A DNA stretch of 23,882 bases from CBFDBF01 sp050287725 (GCA_050287725.1 JBNKCL010000075.1:1-23882); one strand, 5' to 3'. Positions 14,155-23,875 are shown, numbered from the stretch's first letter. Translations and numbers: made by a program. The notes: generated by a model not told the origin, from the sequence alone.

Positions 14155-14778
14155 ATGAAAAAGGCACTGAGTGTAGTCGCGCTTTTCCTTGTATCGGTGG
14201 CGCTACAGGTAGGCTGCGTGGTGCAGTCCGGCGGACCGTATCACGCGCCGGAGGAGAAACTGGATACGCCCGAGGCGTTGCGCGGCCAGTGGCAACTGGT
14301 GGACGGGCCTTTGATGGATGACAAGGATCGGGAAGCGTTGACTCAGGTTCCGCCCTGGGAGTTCGGTGAGAGCGAGGTGACCAGTTACGACAAGCACGGA
14401 ACGGCTTCGAAACTCGATGTCACATTTTTCCGGATCGGAAAGCAACTCTACTGCGACTCCCAACCGTCCCCGGTCGAGGAAAATGGGCCGCCCAACGAAT
14501 ACTGGACCTATCACGTCATGCCCACCCACCTGCTTTCCAAGGTCGAACAGCAGGGCGATCGTCTGGTCTTGGTCACGCTGGATGCCTCCTGGTTGGAGGA
14601 CCAGGTCAAGCAGGGAATCATCTCGCTCCCCAACCTGTCGCTGGGAGAGGGGTTGTTGCTCTATACCGCGACCCCGGAACAGTGGCATGACTTTCTGACG
14701 CAATACGGCGATGATCCCGTGGCCTTTCCGCCAAGCGAGGCCCTGGTGTTCCGACGCGCAGCCGTGTCGCCGAACTGA
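14155..14778 (+). CDS. Predicted lipoprotein of unknown function
   Basis: This is a 207-residue predicted lipoprotein that I cannot place in a family. The start MKKALSVVALFLVSVALQVGC is a standard signal peptide ending in a lipobox-like QVGC with Cys21. Val follows the Cys, consistent with the outer membrane. The mature part is acidic and soluble, with LRGQWQLVDGPLM (about 43-55), a pattern seen in lipocalin-like and other stress-related lipoproteins, and several Trp and Tyr residues that suggest a beta-rich fold. AGGAGGG lies upstream of the ATG at 14155. The open frame reaches back to the secretin-like stop, but only this start gives the signal peptide. It may share a transcript with the secretin-like gene or use its own promoter. 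Confidence 0.8.
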   Translation: MKKALSVVALFLVSVALQVGCVVQSGGPYHAPEEKLDTPEALRGQWQLVDGPLMDDKDREALTQVPPWEFGESEVTSYDKHGTASKLDVTFFRIGKQLYCDSQPSPVEENGPPNEYWTYHVMPTHLLSKVEQQGDRLVLVTLDASWLEDQVKQGIISLPNLSLGEGLLLYTATPEQWHDFLTQYGDDPVAFPPSEALVFRRAAVSPN

Positions 14779-14794
14779 CGGAGGCCCCCCGCAG

Positions 14795-15094
14795 ATGGAC
14801 GCCGAACCGCTCGGGAGCTGCTGGAACTGCGGCGCCCCTCTGGGGCGGCTCGACTACGGCCGCGAAAACGGTTGTCTGAAGTGCGGCCGGCCCACCCGGG
14901 TCTGTAAAAACTGCCGCTGGTACGCCCCGGGTCACGCCAACGCCTGCCGGGAGCCGGTGGCGGAAGCGGTGCTGGAGAAGGAGCGGCCCAATTTCTGCGA
15001 TTTCTTCGAGCCGGGCGACCCGGACCGGGGCGGGGAGGGGGCGGTTGCGACGGAGGATCTGCGGAAGGCGGCCGAGGATCTGTTCAAGTTCTGA
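14795..15094 (+). CDS. Small cysteine-rich zinc-ribbon protein
   Basis: This is a 99-residue soluble protein with eight cysteines: C9-x2-C12, C27-x2-C30, C37-x2-C40, C51 and C68. The first two pairs form a classic zinc ribbon (CWNCG, CLKCG). The rest form a second cluster in CKNCRWYAPG, NACREP and NFCDFF. The CREP-x-AE-x-V-x-x-K-x-x-x-NFCDFF pattern is one I recall from small uncharacterised proteobacterial proteins. It has no signal peptide and is probably cytoplasmic. The acidic C-terminal tail (EDLRKAAEDLFKF) may be helical. The ATG at 14795 follows GGAGG about 10 bases upstream, and the gene starts 16 bases after the lipoprotein stop. The role is unknown; zinc binding is inferred from the cysteine spacing. 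Confidence 0.8.
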   Translation: MDAEPLGSCWNCGAPLGRLDYGRENGCLKCGRPTRVCKNCRWYAPGHANACREPVAEAVLEKERPNFCDFFEPGDPDRGGEGAVATEDLRKAAEDLFKF

Positions 15095-15242
15095 ACCGGA
15101 CCGGAAGCGCGAAACCTCCCGTTCCGGGCCACGCGGGTTACCCATCGGGGCCCGGTTTTGCTATTCTCCCATCTCTCTCCCGCCTGCTGCCGCTGCCGTA
15201 GGGCCGCGGCGGGGCACGGTCACCTGTTATGGAACCGCATCC

Positions 15243-16028
15243 ATGGCTCGAATTGTCTGTATCGCAAACCAGAAAGGGGGGGTGGGAAAGACCACCACCG
15301 CCGTCAATCTGGCCGCCTCACTGGCGGCCCGGAAGCAGCGGGTGCTGTTGGTGGATCTCGATCCGCAGGGCAACGCCACCATGGGCAGCGGCGTGGACAA
15401 GTACTCCCTGGAGAAATCGAGTTGCGAAGTACTGTTGGGAGAAACCAAGGTCAGCGATGCGGTAGTGCATGCACCGAACGCGGGTTACGATCTGTTGCCC
15501 TCCAACTCCGATCTCACCGCGGCGGAGGTGGGCCTGATGACCGCCACCCTGAAGGAGCAGCGGTTGAGTCTGGCGTTGGCGCCGGCCCGGGAGCGGTACG
15601 ACTACATCTTCATCGACTGTCCGCCCTCTCTCAATATGCTTACGGTAAACGCCCTGGTGGCGGCGGACGGAGTATTGATTCCGCTGCAGTGCGAATATTT
15701 CGCGTTGGAGGGGTTGACCGCGTTGCTCGATACGGTGCGCAAGATCCAGGGCAGCCGGAATTCGAAACTGAAGGTCGACGGCATTCTGCGCACCATGCAC
15801 GATCCCCGCAACAATCTCGCCAATGACGTCTCGGCGCAACTGGTCACCCATTTCAACGATCTGGTGTTCCGTACCGTGATTCCCCGCAATGTACGGGTGG
15901 CGGAGGCGCCGAGCCATGGGTTGCCGGTGTTGCTGTATGATAAAACCTCGCGCGGCGCATTCTCCTACCTGGCGTTGGCCGGAGAGCTGCTACGGCGCCA
16001 TGAAAAATATCCGGCCGCCACGGCGTGA
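15243..16028 (+). CDS. parA: Chromosome-partitioning ATPase ParA (Soj)
   Basis: ParA binds DNA non-specifically as an ATP dimer and drives origin separation together with ParB bound at parS. The 261 residues are typical of chromosomal ParA/Soj. The deviant Walker A motif KGGVGKTT lies at residues 11-18 and includes the signature lysine. It is followed by VLLVDLDPQGNAT, and Walker B appears as YIFIDCPPSL. The ATG at 15243 gives the usual MARIVCIANQKGG start; only a weak ribosome-binding site (GGAA) is visible. The frame is open further upstream but without family sequence. parB follows after 41 bases, so they form an operon. Three parS-like sites lie on the other side of the origin, in recF. 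Confidence 0.97.
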   Translation: MARIVCIANQKGGVGKTTTAVNLAASLAARKQRVLLVDLDPQGNATMGSGVDKYSLEKSSCEVLLGETKVSDAVVHAPNAGYDLLPSNSDLTAAEVGLMTATLKEQRLSLALAPARERYDYIFIDCPPSLNMLTVNALVAADGVLIPLQCEYFALEGLTALLDTVRKIQGSRNSKLKVDGILRTMHDPRNNLANDVSAQLVTHFNDLVFRTVIPRNVRVAEAPSHGLPVLLYDKTSRGAFSYLALAGELLRRHEKYPAATA

Positions 16029-16069
16029 GACATATCGGATCCCCTGATTACCTGAATCGGAACTGAGAG

Positions 16070-16957
16070 ATGGCTGCAAAAAAACGTGGACTCGGACGTG
16101 GACTGGATGCGTTGCTGGGGAGCGGCAACCTGCCGGAGGAGCCGTCCTATCAGGAAACAGGCGAGGGAGCCGAGGCGGGGCTGCGTACCTTGCCGGTGGA
16201 TCTGATCCAGCGCGGCCGGTATCAGCCGCGACGTGATTTCAATGCGGAGAGCCTGCAGGAGCTGGCCGACTCCATCGCCGCGCAGGGGGTGGTGCAGCCG
16301 ATCGTGGTGCGTCCGATCGGCAGCGGACGCTACGAGATCATCGCCGGTGAGCGGCGCTGGCGCGCTTCGCAACAGGCGGGCCTGGGCGAGATTCCGGTGG
16401 TGATCCGGGATATCTCCGACCAGACCGCTATGGCCACGGGGTTGAGCGAGAACATCCAGCGGGACGATCTCAATCCGCTGGAGGAGGCGACCGCCCTGCA
16501 TCGCTTGCTGCACGAGTTCGAACTGACCCATCAGGATGTCGCGCGCGCGGTGGGTAAATCCCGCACCACCGTTACCAATCTGTTGCGCCTGCTGGAGCTG
16601 AACGAAGACGTCAAGACGCTGGTGGATGAGCGCCGTTTGGAGATGGGTCATGCCCGGGCGTTGCTGGGTCTCAAAGGGTCCACTCAGAGTGAGGCGGCGC
16701 GGCAGGTGGTGAGCCGCGGCCTGTCGGTGCGGGAGACCGAGAAGCTGGTGCGCCGGCTGCAGGAGGGCGGAGCGACGCCCCATCCCCAGAAAAGCGCGCC
16801 GAAGCCGGACCCCAACATCCGGCACCTGCAGGAAGAGCTGACCCAGAAGTTGGGAGCGCGGGTTACGGTGCAGCAGGGCAGGGGTGGAAAAGGGAAATTG
16901 GTGATCCAGTACAACAGCACCGATGAGCTGGAAGGGATTCTGGAACATATTCGCTGA
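16070..16957 (+). CDS. parB: Chromosome-partitioning protein ParB (Spo0J)
   Basis: ParB binds parS and, as a CTP-dependent clamp, slides onto the flanking DNA to form the segregation complex. The 295 residues start MAAKKRGLGRGLDALLG, the short ParA-activating tail. The CTP-binding motif GERRWRA lies at about 93-99 and the second motif ENIQRDDLNPLEEA at about 127-140. A helix-turn-helix (THQDVARAVGKSRTTVTNLL) covers 153-172, and a C-terminal dimerisation domain ends the protein. GAGAG stands close before the ATG at 16070. Its likely targets are the palindromes at 1217-1232, 1261-1276 and 1870-1885. Confidence 0.97.
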   Translation: MAAKKRGLGRGLDALLGSGNLPEEPSYQETGEGAEAGLRTLPVDLIQRGRYQPRRDFNAESLQELADSIAAQGVVQPIVVRPIGSGRYEIIAGERRWRASQQAGLGEIPVVIRDISDQTAMATGLSENIQRDDLNPLEEATALHRLLHEFELTHQDVARAVGKSRTTVTNLLRLLELNEDVKTLVDERRLEMGHARALLGLKGSTQSEAARQVVSRGLSVRETEKLVRRLQEGGATPHPQKSAPKPDPNIRHLQEELTQKLGARVTVQQGRGGKGKLVIQYNSTDELEGILEHIR

Positions 16958-17261
16958 CAAATAGCGTTGTTCATCAGCGCGCGTGGTTCTCTTTGGTTCG
17001 CCGCGCGAAAAGATAAGCCTTTAATTTATGATGTTTTTCCTTCGCCCGCGGCAATTCGGTCCGACAAAGGGGTGGGGGAGGAGCGCCGGTGCCTGAATTA
17101 ATTTCTTTATAATTCATAAAATTAACCGGCTTTCGGTGGTAATATAACCATGACGTCGTACGGGGGAAAACTTATTCCCCCATCGCTTGTATTTATAGTA
17201 TTCAGGCAGTATACTGCCCGCCGTTTTTTATGGGTGTATAACACTTTTAAGGGGGGTCACG
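16958..17261 (+). promoter_or_regulatory. parB-atpI intergenic region with atp operon control signals
   Basis: This 304-base gap has an AT-rich patch (about 17097-17125) with the inverted repeat TTAATTT (17098-17104) and AAATTAA (17119-17125). Next comes a hairpin, GGGGGAA (17162-17168) with TTCCCCC (17175-17181), then the main promoter at 17187-17215. The atpI ribosome-binding site AAGGGGGG ends just before the GTG start. No clear terminator for parB is visible; an imperfect CGCGCG repeat follows the parB stop without a U-run. Confidence 0.5.
17187..17215 (+). promoter_or_regulatory. sigma70-type promoter of the atp operon
   Basis: TTGTAT (17187-17192), a 17-base spacer and TATACT (17210-17215) form a good sigma70 promoter about 47 bases before the atpI start. 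A perfect 14-bp palindrome, GGCAGTATACTGCC (17205-17218), covers the -10 element. Confidence 0.7.
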
Positions 17262-17657
17262 GTGGAGTTGTCCGGTAGAAGCGAAGCCGCGCGGGTCGTT
17301 CTATCACAGCTCGTTGCTACGCTGTTCCTCTCCCTTCTGTTGCTGTCCTTCGGCGCGCTTCCCGCGCTTTCCGCTCTGCTGGGCGGCGGCATCGCCACGC
17401 TGGCCAATTGGGCGGCGGCCAGCAAGATCTTCGTTCCTTATCAGGCGCAGCGGCCGGGATTGCTGGTCGCGCGATTCTATGGTGCGGAGATCCGGAAAAT
17501 TTTGTTGACGCTGCTTCTGTTCGGAGCGGTCGCGGTGGCGTTTCCGACCGCGCAGATGGCGGCATTGTTCGGTGCCTACTTTGTGGTTCAGACGGTACCG
17601 ATATTGGCAGTGCAGTTTCGGTCGCTTGATCCTGCATTTCGGGGTCAAGTGAAATGA
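17262..17657 (+). CDS. atpI: ATP synthase assembly protein AtpI
   Basis: AtpI is a small inner-membrane protein, often first in the atp operon, linked to assembly of the c-ring; it is not part of the finished enzyme. The 131 residues have four likely membrane segments: about 14-34 (LSQLVATLFLSLLLLSFGALP), 36-50, 79-96 and 100-118. The sequence LLGGGIATLANWAAASKIF is typical. The start is GTG at 17262 with the strong AAGGGGGG a few bases upstream. Its stop overlaps the atpB start as ATGA. Sequence is weakly conserved in this family, so position adds to the call. Confidence 0.85.
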   Translation: MELSGRSEAARVVLSQLVATLFLSLLLLSFGALPALSALLGGGIATLANWAAASKIFVPYQAQRPGLLVARFYGAEIRKILLTLLLFGAVAVAFPTAQMAALFGAYFVVQTVPILAVQFRSLDPAFRGQVK

Positions 17658-18529
17658 GCGGCGACGCACTGACTGCAAGCGATTACATCAAACACCATCT
17701 GACCAACCTGACCTACGGCAGGTTTCCGGATGGTTCCTGGGGTATGGCCCACGATGCGGCCGAGGCCAAGAGCATGGGTTTCATGGCCATCCATGTGGAC
17801 ACCATGTTCTGGTCGATTCTGCTCGGGGTGTTGTTTATCGTCCTGTTCCGGAAGGTCGCCAAGGCGGCCACCACCGGCGTGCCCGGACGGATGCAGAATT
17901 TTGTCGAGGTGGTAATCGAGTTTATCGACAGCAACGTTCGGAACTCCTTTTTCAGCCGCAATCCGCTGGTAGCGCCGTTGGCGCTGACTGTATTCGTCTG
18001 GATCTTCCTGCAGAACCTCATGGATCTGATCCCGGTGGATCTCATCCCCTACTTTCTGGAGCCTACCGAGTACGGCCTCGGTCTGGTGCATTTCCAGCGG
18101 GTAGTGCCCAGTGCCGATCCCAACGGCACCTTCGGCATGGCCATCGGGGTGTTCCTGCTTACTATTTTTTACAGCATCAAGGTGAAGGGGATCAAAGGAT
18201 TTATCGGGGAGCTGACGCTGCATCCGTTCCATGCCCACAACCCCTTCCTCCAGGCGCTGTTCATACCGGTCAATTTCGTGCTGGAGGGCGTAAGCCTGCT
18301 GGCGAAACCGGTTTCACTGGCGCTGCGACTGTTCGGCAACATGTATGCCGGCGAGATGATCTTTATCCTGATCGCCCTGCTCTATAACGCCGGTATAACG
18401 CTGGGGCTGTTCGGCGGTGTCTTGCAGCTCGGGTGGGCCCTGTTCCATATCCTGATCATTACGCTGCAGGCGTTCATCTTCATGGTTCTGACCATCGTGT
18501 ATTTGGACATGGCGCATCGCACCGACTGA
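17654..18529 (+). CDS. atpB: ATP synthase Fo subunit a
   Basis: Subunit a forms the two proton half-channels against the c-ring in the inner membrane. The 291 residues are slightly longer than E. coli (271). The essential arginine is in SLALRLFGNMYAGE (about Arg225). Conserved LTVFVWIFLQNLMDLIPVD (about 111-129) and the C-terminal ITLQAFIFMVLTIVYLDMA are also present. Five or six membrane helices are evident. The start overlaps the atpI stop (ATGA). Confidence 0.97.
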   Translation: MSGDALTASDYIKHHLTNLTYGRFPDGSWGMAHDAAEAKSMGFMAIHVDTMFWSILLGVLFIVLFRKVAKAATTGVPGRMQNFVEVVIEFIDSNVRNSFFSRNPLVAPLALTVFVWIFLQNLMDLIPVDLIPYFLEPTEYGLGLVHFQRVVPSADPNGTFGMAIGVFLLTIFYSIKVKGIKGFIGELTLHPFHAHNPFLQALFIPVNFVLEGVSLLAKPVSLALRLFGNMYAGEMIFILIALLYNAGITLGLFGGVLQLGWALFHILIITLQAFIFMVLTIVYLDMAHRTD

Positions 18530-18586
18530 TTGACCGATTTACTTGAATCTATTTAACGCATCACTCTTATATATAGGGAGACCAAA

Positions 18587-18820
18587 ATGGAAAATGCACT
18601 GCTTTATGTCGCCAGCGCCATGATGATGGGCTTCGGCGCCCTCGGGGCGGCCATCGGCATCGGCCTCCTGGGCGGCCGGTTTATCGAAGGTGCGGCGCGC
18701 CAACCGGAACTGATCCCGGTACTGCGTACCCAGTTCTTCATCGTCATGGGTCTGGTGGACGCGGTGCCGATGATCGCGGTCGGCCTGGCCATGTACGTAA
18801 TGTTTGCCGTTACGCATTAA
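18587..18820 (+). CDS. atpE: ATP synthase Fo subunit c
   Basis: Subunit c forms the rotating proton-carrying ring. The 77-residue product is a helical hairpin: a first helix with the glycine-rich MMGFGALGAAIGIGLLGG, a polar loop ARQPEL and a second helix with the proton-carrying Asp58 in FIVMGLVDAVPMIAVGLAMY. An Asp here, with no Na+-binding Gln/Glu pattern in the first helix, points to H+ coupling. GGGAG precedes the ATG. The 57-base gap before it has AT-rich sequence, as is common ahead of atpE, which must be translated in large excess. YidC inserts this protein into the membrane. Confidence 0.98.
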   Translation: MENALLYVASAMMMGFGALGAAIGIGLLGGRFIEGAARQPELIPVLRTQFFIVMGLVDAVPMIAVGLAMYVMFAVTH

Positions 18821-18906
18821 TAATTTATTCGTATCGCCGTTTTCGAGACGGCATGTTCGGAAGAGTCGCGTAACTTGATCGTGCCCGAACACGGGGTAAT
18901 GACGGG
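18821..18906 (+). repeat. atpE-atpF spacer with hairpins
   Basis: This 86-base gap contains the stem GCCGT (18836-18840) with ACGGC (18848-18852) and a longer-range stem TGTTCGG (18854-18860) with CCGAACA (18885-18891). They could stabilise the atpE message or separate its high expression from the downstream genes. No U-run follows, so termination is unlikely. Confidence 0.35.
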
Positions 18907-19377
18907 ATGAACATTAATTTAACACTCATCGCTCAGCTTTTATCTTTCGCCATATTCGTATGGGTGACGAAGCGTTTCGTCTGGGCTCCGATCATCAAAG
19001 CTCTGGACGCGCGCAAAGAAGAGATCGCCAACGGTCTGGCGGCGGCCGAGCGGGGCCAACATGAGCAGGAGCTCGCCAAAGAGCGTGCGAAAGAGGTATT
19101 GCACGAGGCGAAGGCCCAGGCCGCATACATCGTGGCGCAGGCCCAGAAACGGGCGGCGGAGATTATCGACGGCGGGAAGGAAGATGCCCGGACCGAAGGT
19201 GAGCGTATCTTGTGCGCCGCCCGGGCGGAGATCGAACAGGAGGTCAACCACGCACGCGAGCAGTTGCGGACCAAGGTCGGCGAATTGGCGGTCGCGGGTG
19301 CCGAGAAGATTCTGCGCAAGCAGATCGACGTCAAGGCGCACAGCGACATCCTGGATACGTTGGCGAAGCAGATCTGA
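18907..19377 (+). CDS. atpF: ATP synthase Fo subunit b
   Basis: Subunit b is the peripheral stalk that holds F1 still against the rotor. The 156 residues equal the E. coli length. A single N-terminal membrane helix (MNINLTLIAQLLSFAIFVWVT) is followed by the charged KRFVWAPIIKALDARKEEI. A long Ala/Glu/Lys-rich coiled coil runs to the C-terminus, which binds delta. The ATG at 18907 is the family's normal start. atpH follows 14 bases after the stop. Confidence 0.97.
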   Translation: MNINLTLIAQLLSFAIFVWVTKRFVWAPIIKALDARKEEIANGLAAAERGQHEQELAKERAKEVLHEAKAQAAYIVAQAQKRAAEIIDGGKEDARTEGERILCAARAEIEQEVNHAREQLRTKVGELAVAGAEKILRKQIDVKAHSDILDTLAKQI

Positions 19378-19391
19378 GGAAGACCTGACGC

Positions 19392-19931
19392 ATGTCGGAA
19401 GAAGCCATCACAATCGCCCGCCCTTACGCGGAAGCGGTATTCCAGCGGGCGCTCGAGAGCGACGCGCTGGATGCCTGGTCCGGGACGCTGGCGTTTCTGG
19501 CGACGGCCGCGGCGGATTCGACCCTGGCGGCCGTGATCGTCAATCCTTTGTATGAGCGCCAACGGCTGGCCGATCTGGTAATCGATATCGCGGGCAAAAA
19601 GCTGTCGCAAGAGGGCGTGAACTTTGTGCGGGTGTTGGCGGAGAACCAGCGTCTGCAACTGTTGCCGGAAATTCGCTCATTGTATGAAGAGTTTAAGGCG
19701 GAGAGCCTGCGGACCATCCAGGTCAAGGTGCGTTCGGCCTACGAACTTACCGCCGCACAGAAAAAAACCATCACCGCGGCCTTACAGGACCGACTGGGCC
19801 GCAGTGTCACCATCGAAAGCGAACTGGACCCGGATTTGATCGGCGGAGTACACATCCGCGCCGGCGATCTGGTAATCGACGCATCCGCCAAGGGCCGACT
19901 GCAGCAATTGGCAAACGAATTGGGAGTCTAA
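19392..19931 (+). CDS. atpH: ATP synthase F1 subunit delta
   Basis: Delta joins the top of F1 to the b stalk. The 179 residues match the family (177 in E. coli): ITIARPYAEAVFQRALE at the N-terminus, then FVRVLAENQRLQLLPEI, and the C-terminal ESELDPDLIGGVHIRAGDLVIDASAKGRLQQLANEL. The start lies after GAGGAAG and 14 bases past atpF. atpA follows after 13 bases. Confidence 0.97.
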   Translation: MSEEAITIARPYAEAVFQRALESDALDAWSGTLAFLATAAADSTLAAVIVNPLYERQRLADLVIDIAGKKLSQEGVNFVRVLAENQRLQLLPEIRSLYEEFKAESLRTIQVKVRSAYELTAAQKKTITAALQDRLGRSVTIESELDPDLIGGVHIRAGDLVIDASAKGRLQQLANELGV

Positions 19932-19944
19932 GCGAGAAGCCACC

Positions 19945-21486
<1,542 letters not shown>

Positions 21487-21526
21487 TGCACGGTCGAGTT
21501 TGAGATTACAGCAACAGGATTGAACG

Positions 21527-22390
21527 ATGGCGGGCGCAAAAGAGATCCGGACCAAGATCAGCAGCATCAAGAACACGCAGAAGATCACCAGTGCGATGGA
21601 GATGGTGGCTGCCAGCAAGATGCGCCGTGCGCAGGAGCGCATGGATTCGGCGCGCCCCTATGCCGAGAAAATGCGGAACGTGATCGGGCATCTTTCGCAT
21701 TCGCACCCCGAATATCGCCATCCTTTCATGGCGCAGGATCGGGAGGTGAAATGTGTCGGTTATATCGTGGTTTCCTCGGATCGCGGTCTGTGCGGCGGGT
21801 TGAACAACAACCTGTTTCGTATGCTGGCGCACCACATCAAAGGGTATCACCAGCAGGGAATCGGCAACGCCTTCTGCACTATCGGGAATAAGGCGCTGGG
21901 ATTTTTCCGGCGCTTCGGCGGGCGGGTTTTGGCCCAAGTGACGCATCTGGGGGACAGCCCCCACGTTCAGGATCTGATCGGAACCGTAGGGGTGATGTTG
22001 GACGCTTACGATCGCGGCGAGGTGGATCGCGTCTATATCGCCTACAACAATTTCGTAAACACCATGACCCAGAAACCGATGATCGAGCAGTTGGTGCCGA
22101 TCCCGGACGACCCCAAGGATGAGCTGGGTCACCATTGGGACTATATCTATGAGCCGGATTCCCGGGAGGTTCTGGATGCGCTGCTGACCCGCTATGTGGA
22201 GTCGCTGGTGTATCAGACGGTGGTGGAAAACGGCGCATGCGAGCAATCGGCGCGGATGGTGGCGATGAAGTCCGCATCCGATAACGCCGGTGATCTGATC
22301 AATGAGTTGCAGCTGGTCTACAACAAGGCCAGACAGGCCGCGATCACCCAGGAGATTTCCGAGATCGTCAGCGGTGCGGCGGCTGTATAG
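21527..22390 (+). CDS. atpG: ATP synthase F1 subunit gamma
   Basis: Gamma is the central rotor shaft of F1. The 287 residues equal the E. coli length. The N-terminal helix AGAKEIRTKISSIKNTQKIT and the next conserved stretch AMEMVAASKMRRAQ are typical, as are the middle SSDRGLCGGLNNNLFR and the C-terminal helix NELQLVYNKARQAAITQEIS, which reaches into the alpha-beta hexamer. AGGA precedes the ATG at 21527. atpD follows after 63 bases. Confidence 0.98.
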   Translation: MAGAKEIRTKISSIKNTQKITSAMEMVAASKMRRAQERMDSARPYAEKMRNVIGHLSHSHPEYRHPFMAQDREVKCVGYIVVSSDRGLCGGLNNNLFRMLAHHIKGYHQQGIGNAFCTIGNKALGFFRRFGGRVLAQVTHLGDSPHVQDLIGTVGVMLDAYDRGEVDRVYIAYNNFVNTMTQKPMIEQLVPIPDDPKDELGHHWDYIYEPDSREVLDALLTRYVESLVYQTVVENGACEQSARMVAMKSASDNAGDLINELQLVYNKARQAAITQEISEIVSGAAAV

Positions 22391-22453
22391 GATTATATGC
22401 GGAGGGATCGGTCGTCCGTCCGCCACGAGATTTGCAGATAAGGGGAACCAGAA

Positions 22454-23845
22454 ATGAGTTCGGGAAAAGTGGTAGAAATCATCGGCGCGGTGGTGGACGT
22501 ACAGTTTCCGCGCGACACCATGCCGAAGATCTATGATGCACTCAAGATCGAGGAAGCCGGCGTCACCCTGGAGGTGCAGCAGCAACTGGGCGACGGCGTG
22601 GCGCGCACCATCGCCATGGGTTCAACCGACGGATTGCGGCGCGGTCTCACCGCCACCAATACCGGCGCCCCGATTCAGGTGCCGGTGGGCACCGCCACCC
22701 TGGGGCGGATTATGGACGTGCTGGGTGAGCCGGTTGACGGAAAGGGCGCGGTAGGGGCTGAGACCACCATGCCGATCCACCGGGCGGCGCCGAAACTTTC
22801 CGAGCAGGCGACCACCACCGAGATCCTGGAGACCGGCATCAAGGTGATCGACCTGATCATGCCCATCGTCAAGGGCGGCAAGATCGGCCTGTTCGGCGGC
22901 GCCGGCGTGGGTAAGACGGTGACCCTGATGGAGCTGATCCGCAACATCGCGGTGGAGCACTCCGGCTACTCGGTATTCGCCGGTGTCGGCGAGCGTACCC
23001 GCGAAGGCAACGACTTCTATCACGAGATGCAGGAAGGCGGCGTACTGGACAAGGTGGCGCTGGTTTATGGTCAGATGAACGAGCCTCCGGGTAACCGCCT
23101 GCGCGTGGCGCTCACCGGTCTCACCATGGCGGAACACTTCCGCGACGAGGGCCGGGACGTGCTGATGTTCATCGACAACATCTACCGTTACACCCTGGCC
23201 GGTACCGAGGTGTCCGCGTTGCTGGGGCGCATGCCCTCCGCCGTGGGTTACCAGCCGACCCTGGCCGAAGAGATGGGTGTACTGCAGGAGCGCATTACCT
23301 CCACCAAGACCGGGTCCATCACCTCGTTCCAGGCGGTGTATGTACCGGCGGACGATCTCACCGATCCTTCTCCGGCCACCACCTTCGCGCATCTTGATGC
23401 GACCCTGGTGTTGTCGCGCCAGATCGCCGAACTGGGTATCTATCCGGCGGTGGATCCGCTCGACTCCAACTCGCGCATGCTCGACCCGCAGGTCGTCGGC
23501 GAGGAGCACTATGAGGTGGCCCGCCAGGTGCAGCAGACGCTGCAGCGCTACAAGTCCCTGCAGGACATCATCGCCATCCTCGGGATGGACGAGCTTTCCG
23601 AGGAGGACAAACTGACGGTGGCACGCGCACGCAAGGTCGAGCGCTTCCTGTCGCAGCCCTTCTTCGTCGCCGAAGTCTTCACCGGTGCGCCGGGCAAGCT
23701 CGTCGACCTCGCCGACACGATCAAGGGCTTCAAGGGCCTCGTCGCCGGCGATTACGACCATCTTCCCGAAGCCGCCTTCTACATGGTCGGCACCATCGAG
23801 GAAGCCATGGAAAAGGCACAGCGTCTGGCTGCGGAAGCAGCCTGA
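22454..23845 (+). CDS. atpD: ATP synthase F1 subunit beta
   Basis: Beta carries the catalytic sites for ATP synthesis. The 463 residues are near the usual 460. Walker A GGAGVGKT lies at 148-155, the catalytic GERTREGND with Glu180 follows, and the DELSEEDKLTVARARK and QPFFVAEVFTG motifs are in the C-terminal domain. The start MSSGKVVEIIGAVVDVQFP is standard and AAGGGGAACC precedes it. The last 70 or so codons differ sharply in codon choice. From residue 395 all six Val codons are GTC, while only about 5 of the 37 earlier ones are. Leu shifts towards CTC as well. The protein end (KLVDLADTIKGFKGL, ending RLAAEAA) looks more like alphaproteobacterial AtpD than E. coli AtpD. The function is intact either way. 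Confidence 0.98.
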   Translation: MSSGKVVEIIGAVVDVQFPRDTMPKIYDALKIEEAGVTLEVQQQLGDGVARTIAMGSTDGLRRGLTATNTGAPIQVPVGTATLGRIMDVLGEPVDGKGAVGAETTMPIHRAAPKLSEQATTTEILETGIKVIDLIMPIVKGGKIGLFGGAGVGKTVTLMELIRNIAVEHSGYSVFAGVGERTREGNDFYHEMQEGGVLDKVALVYGQMNEPPGNRLRVALTGLTMAEHFRDEGRDVLMFIDNIYRYTLAGTEVSALLGRMPSAVGYQPTLAEEMGVLQERITSTKTGSITSFQAVYVPADDLTDPSPATTFAHLDATLVLSRQIAELGIYPAVDPLDSNSRMLDPQVVGEEHYEVARQVQQTLQRYKSLQDIIAILGMDELSEEDKLTVARARKVERFLSQPFFVAEVFTGAPGKLVDLADTIKGFKGLVAGDYDHLPEAAFYMVGTIEEAMEKAQRLAAEAA

Positions 23846-23875
23846 CGCGCGCCGAAAGGCAAGCGGGGTAACGCC

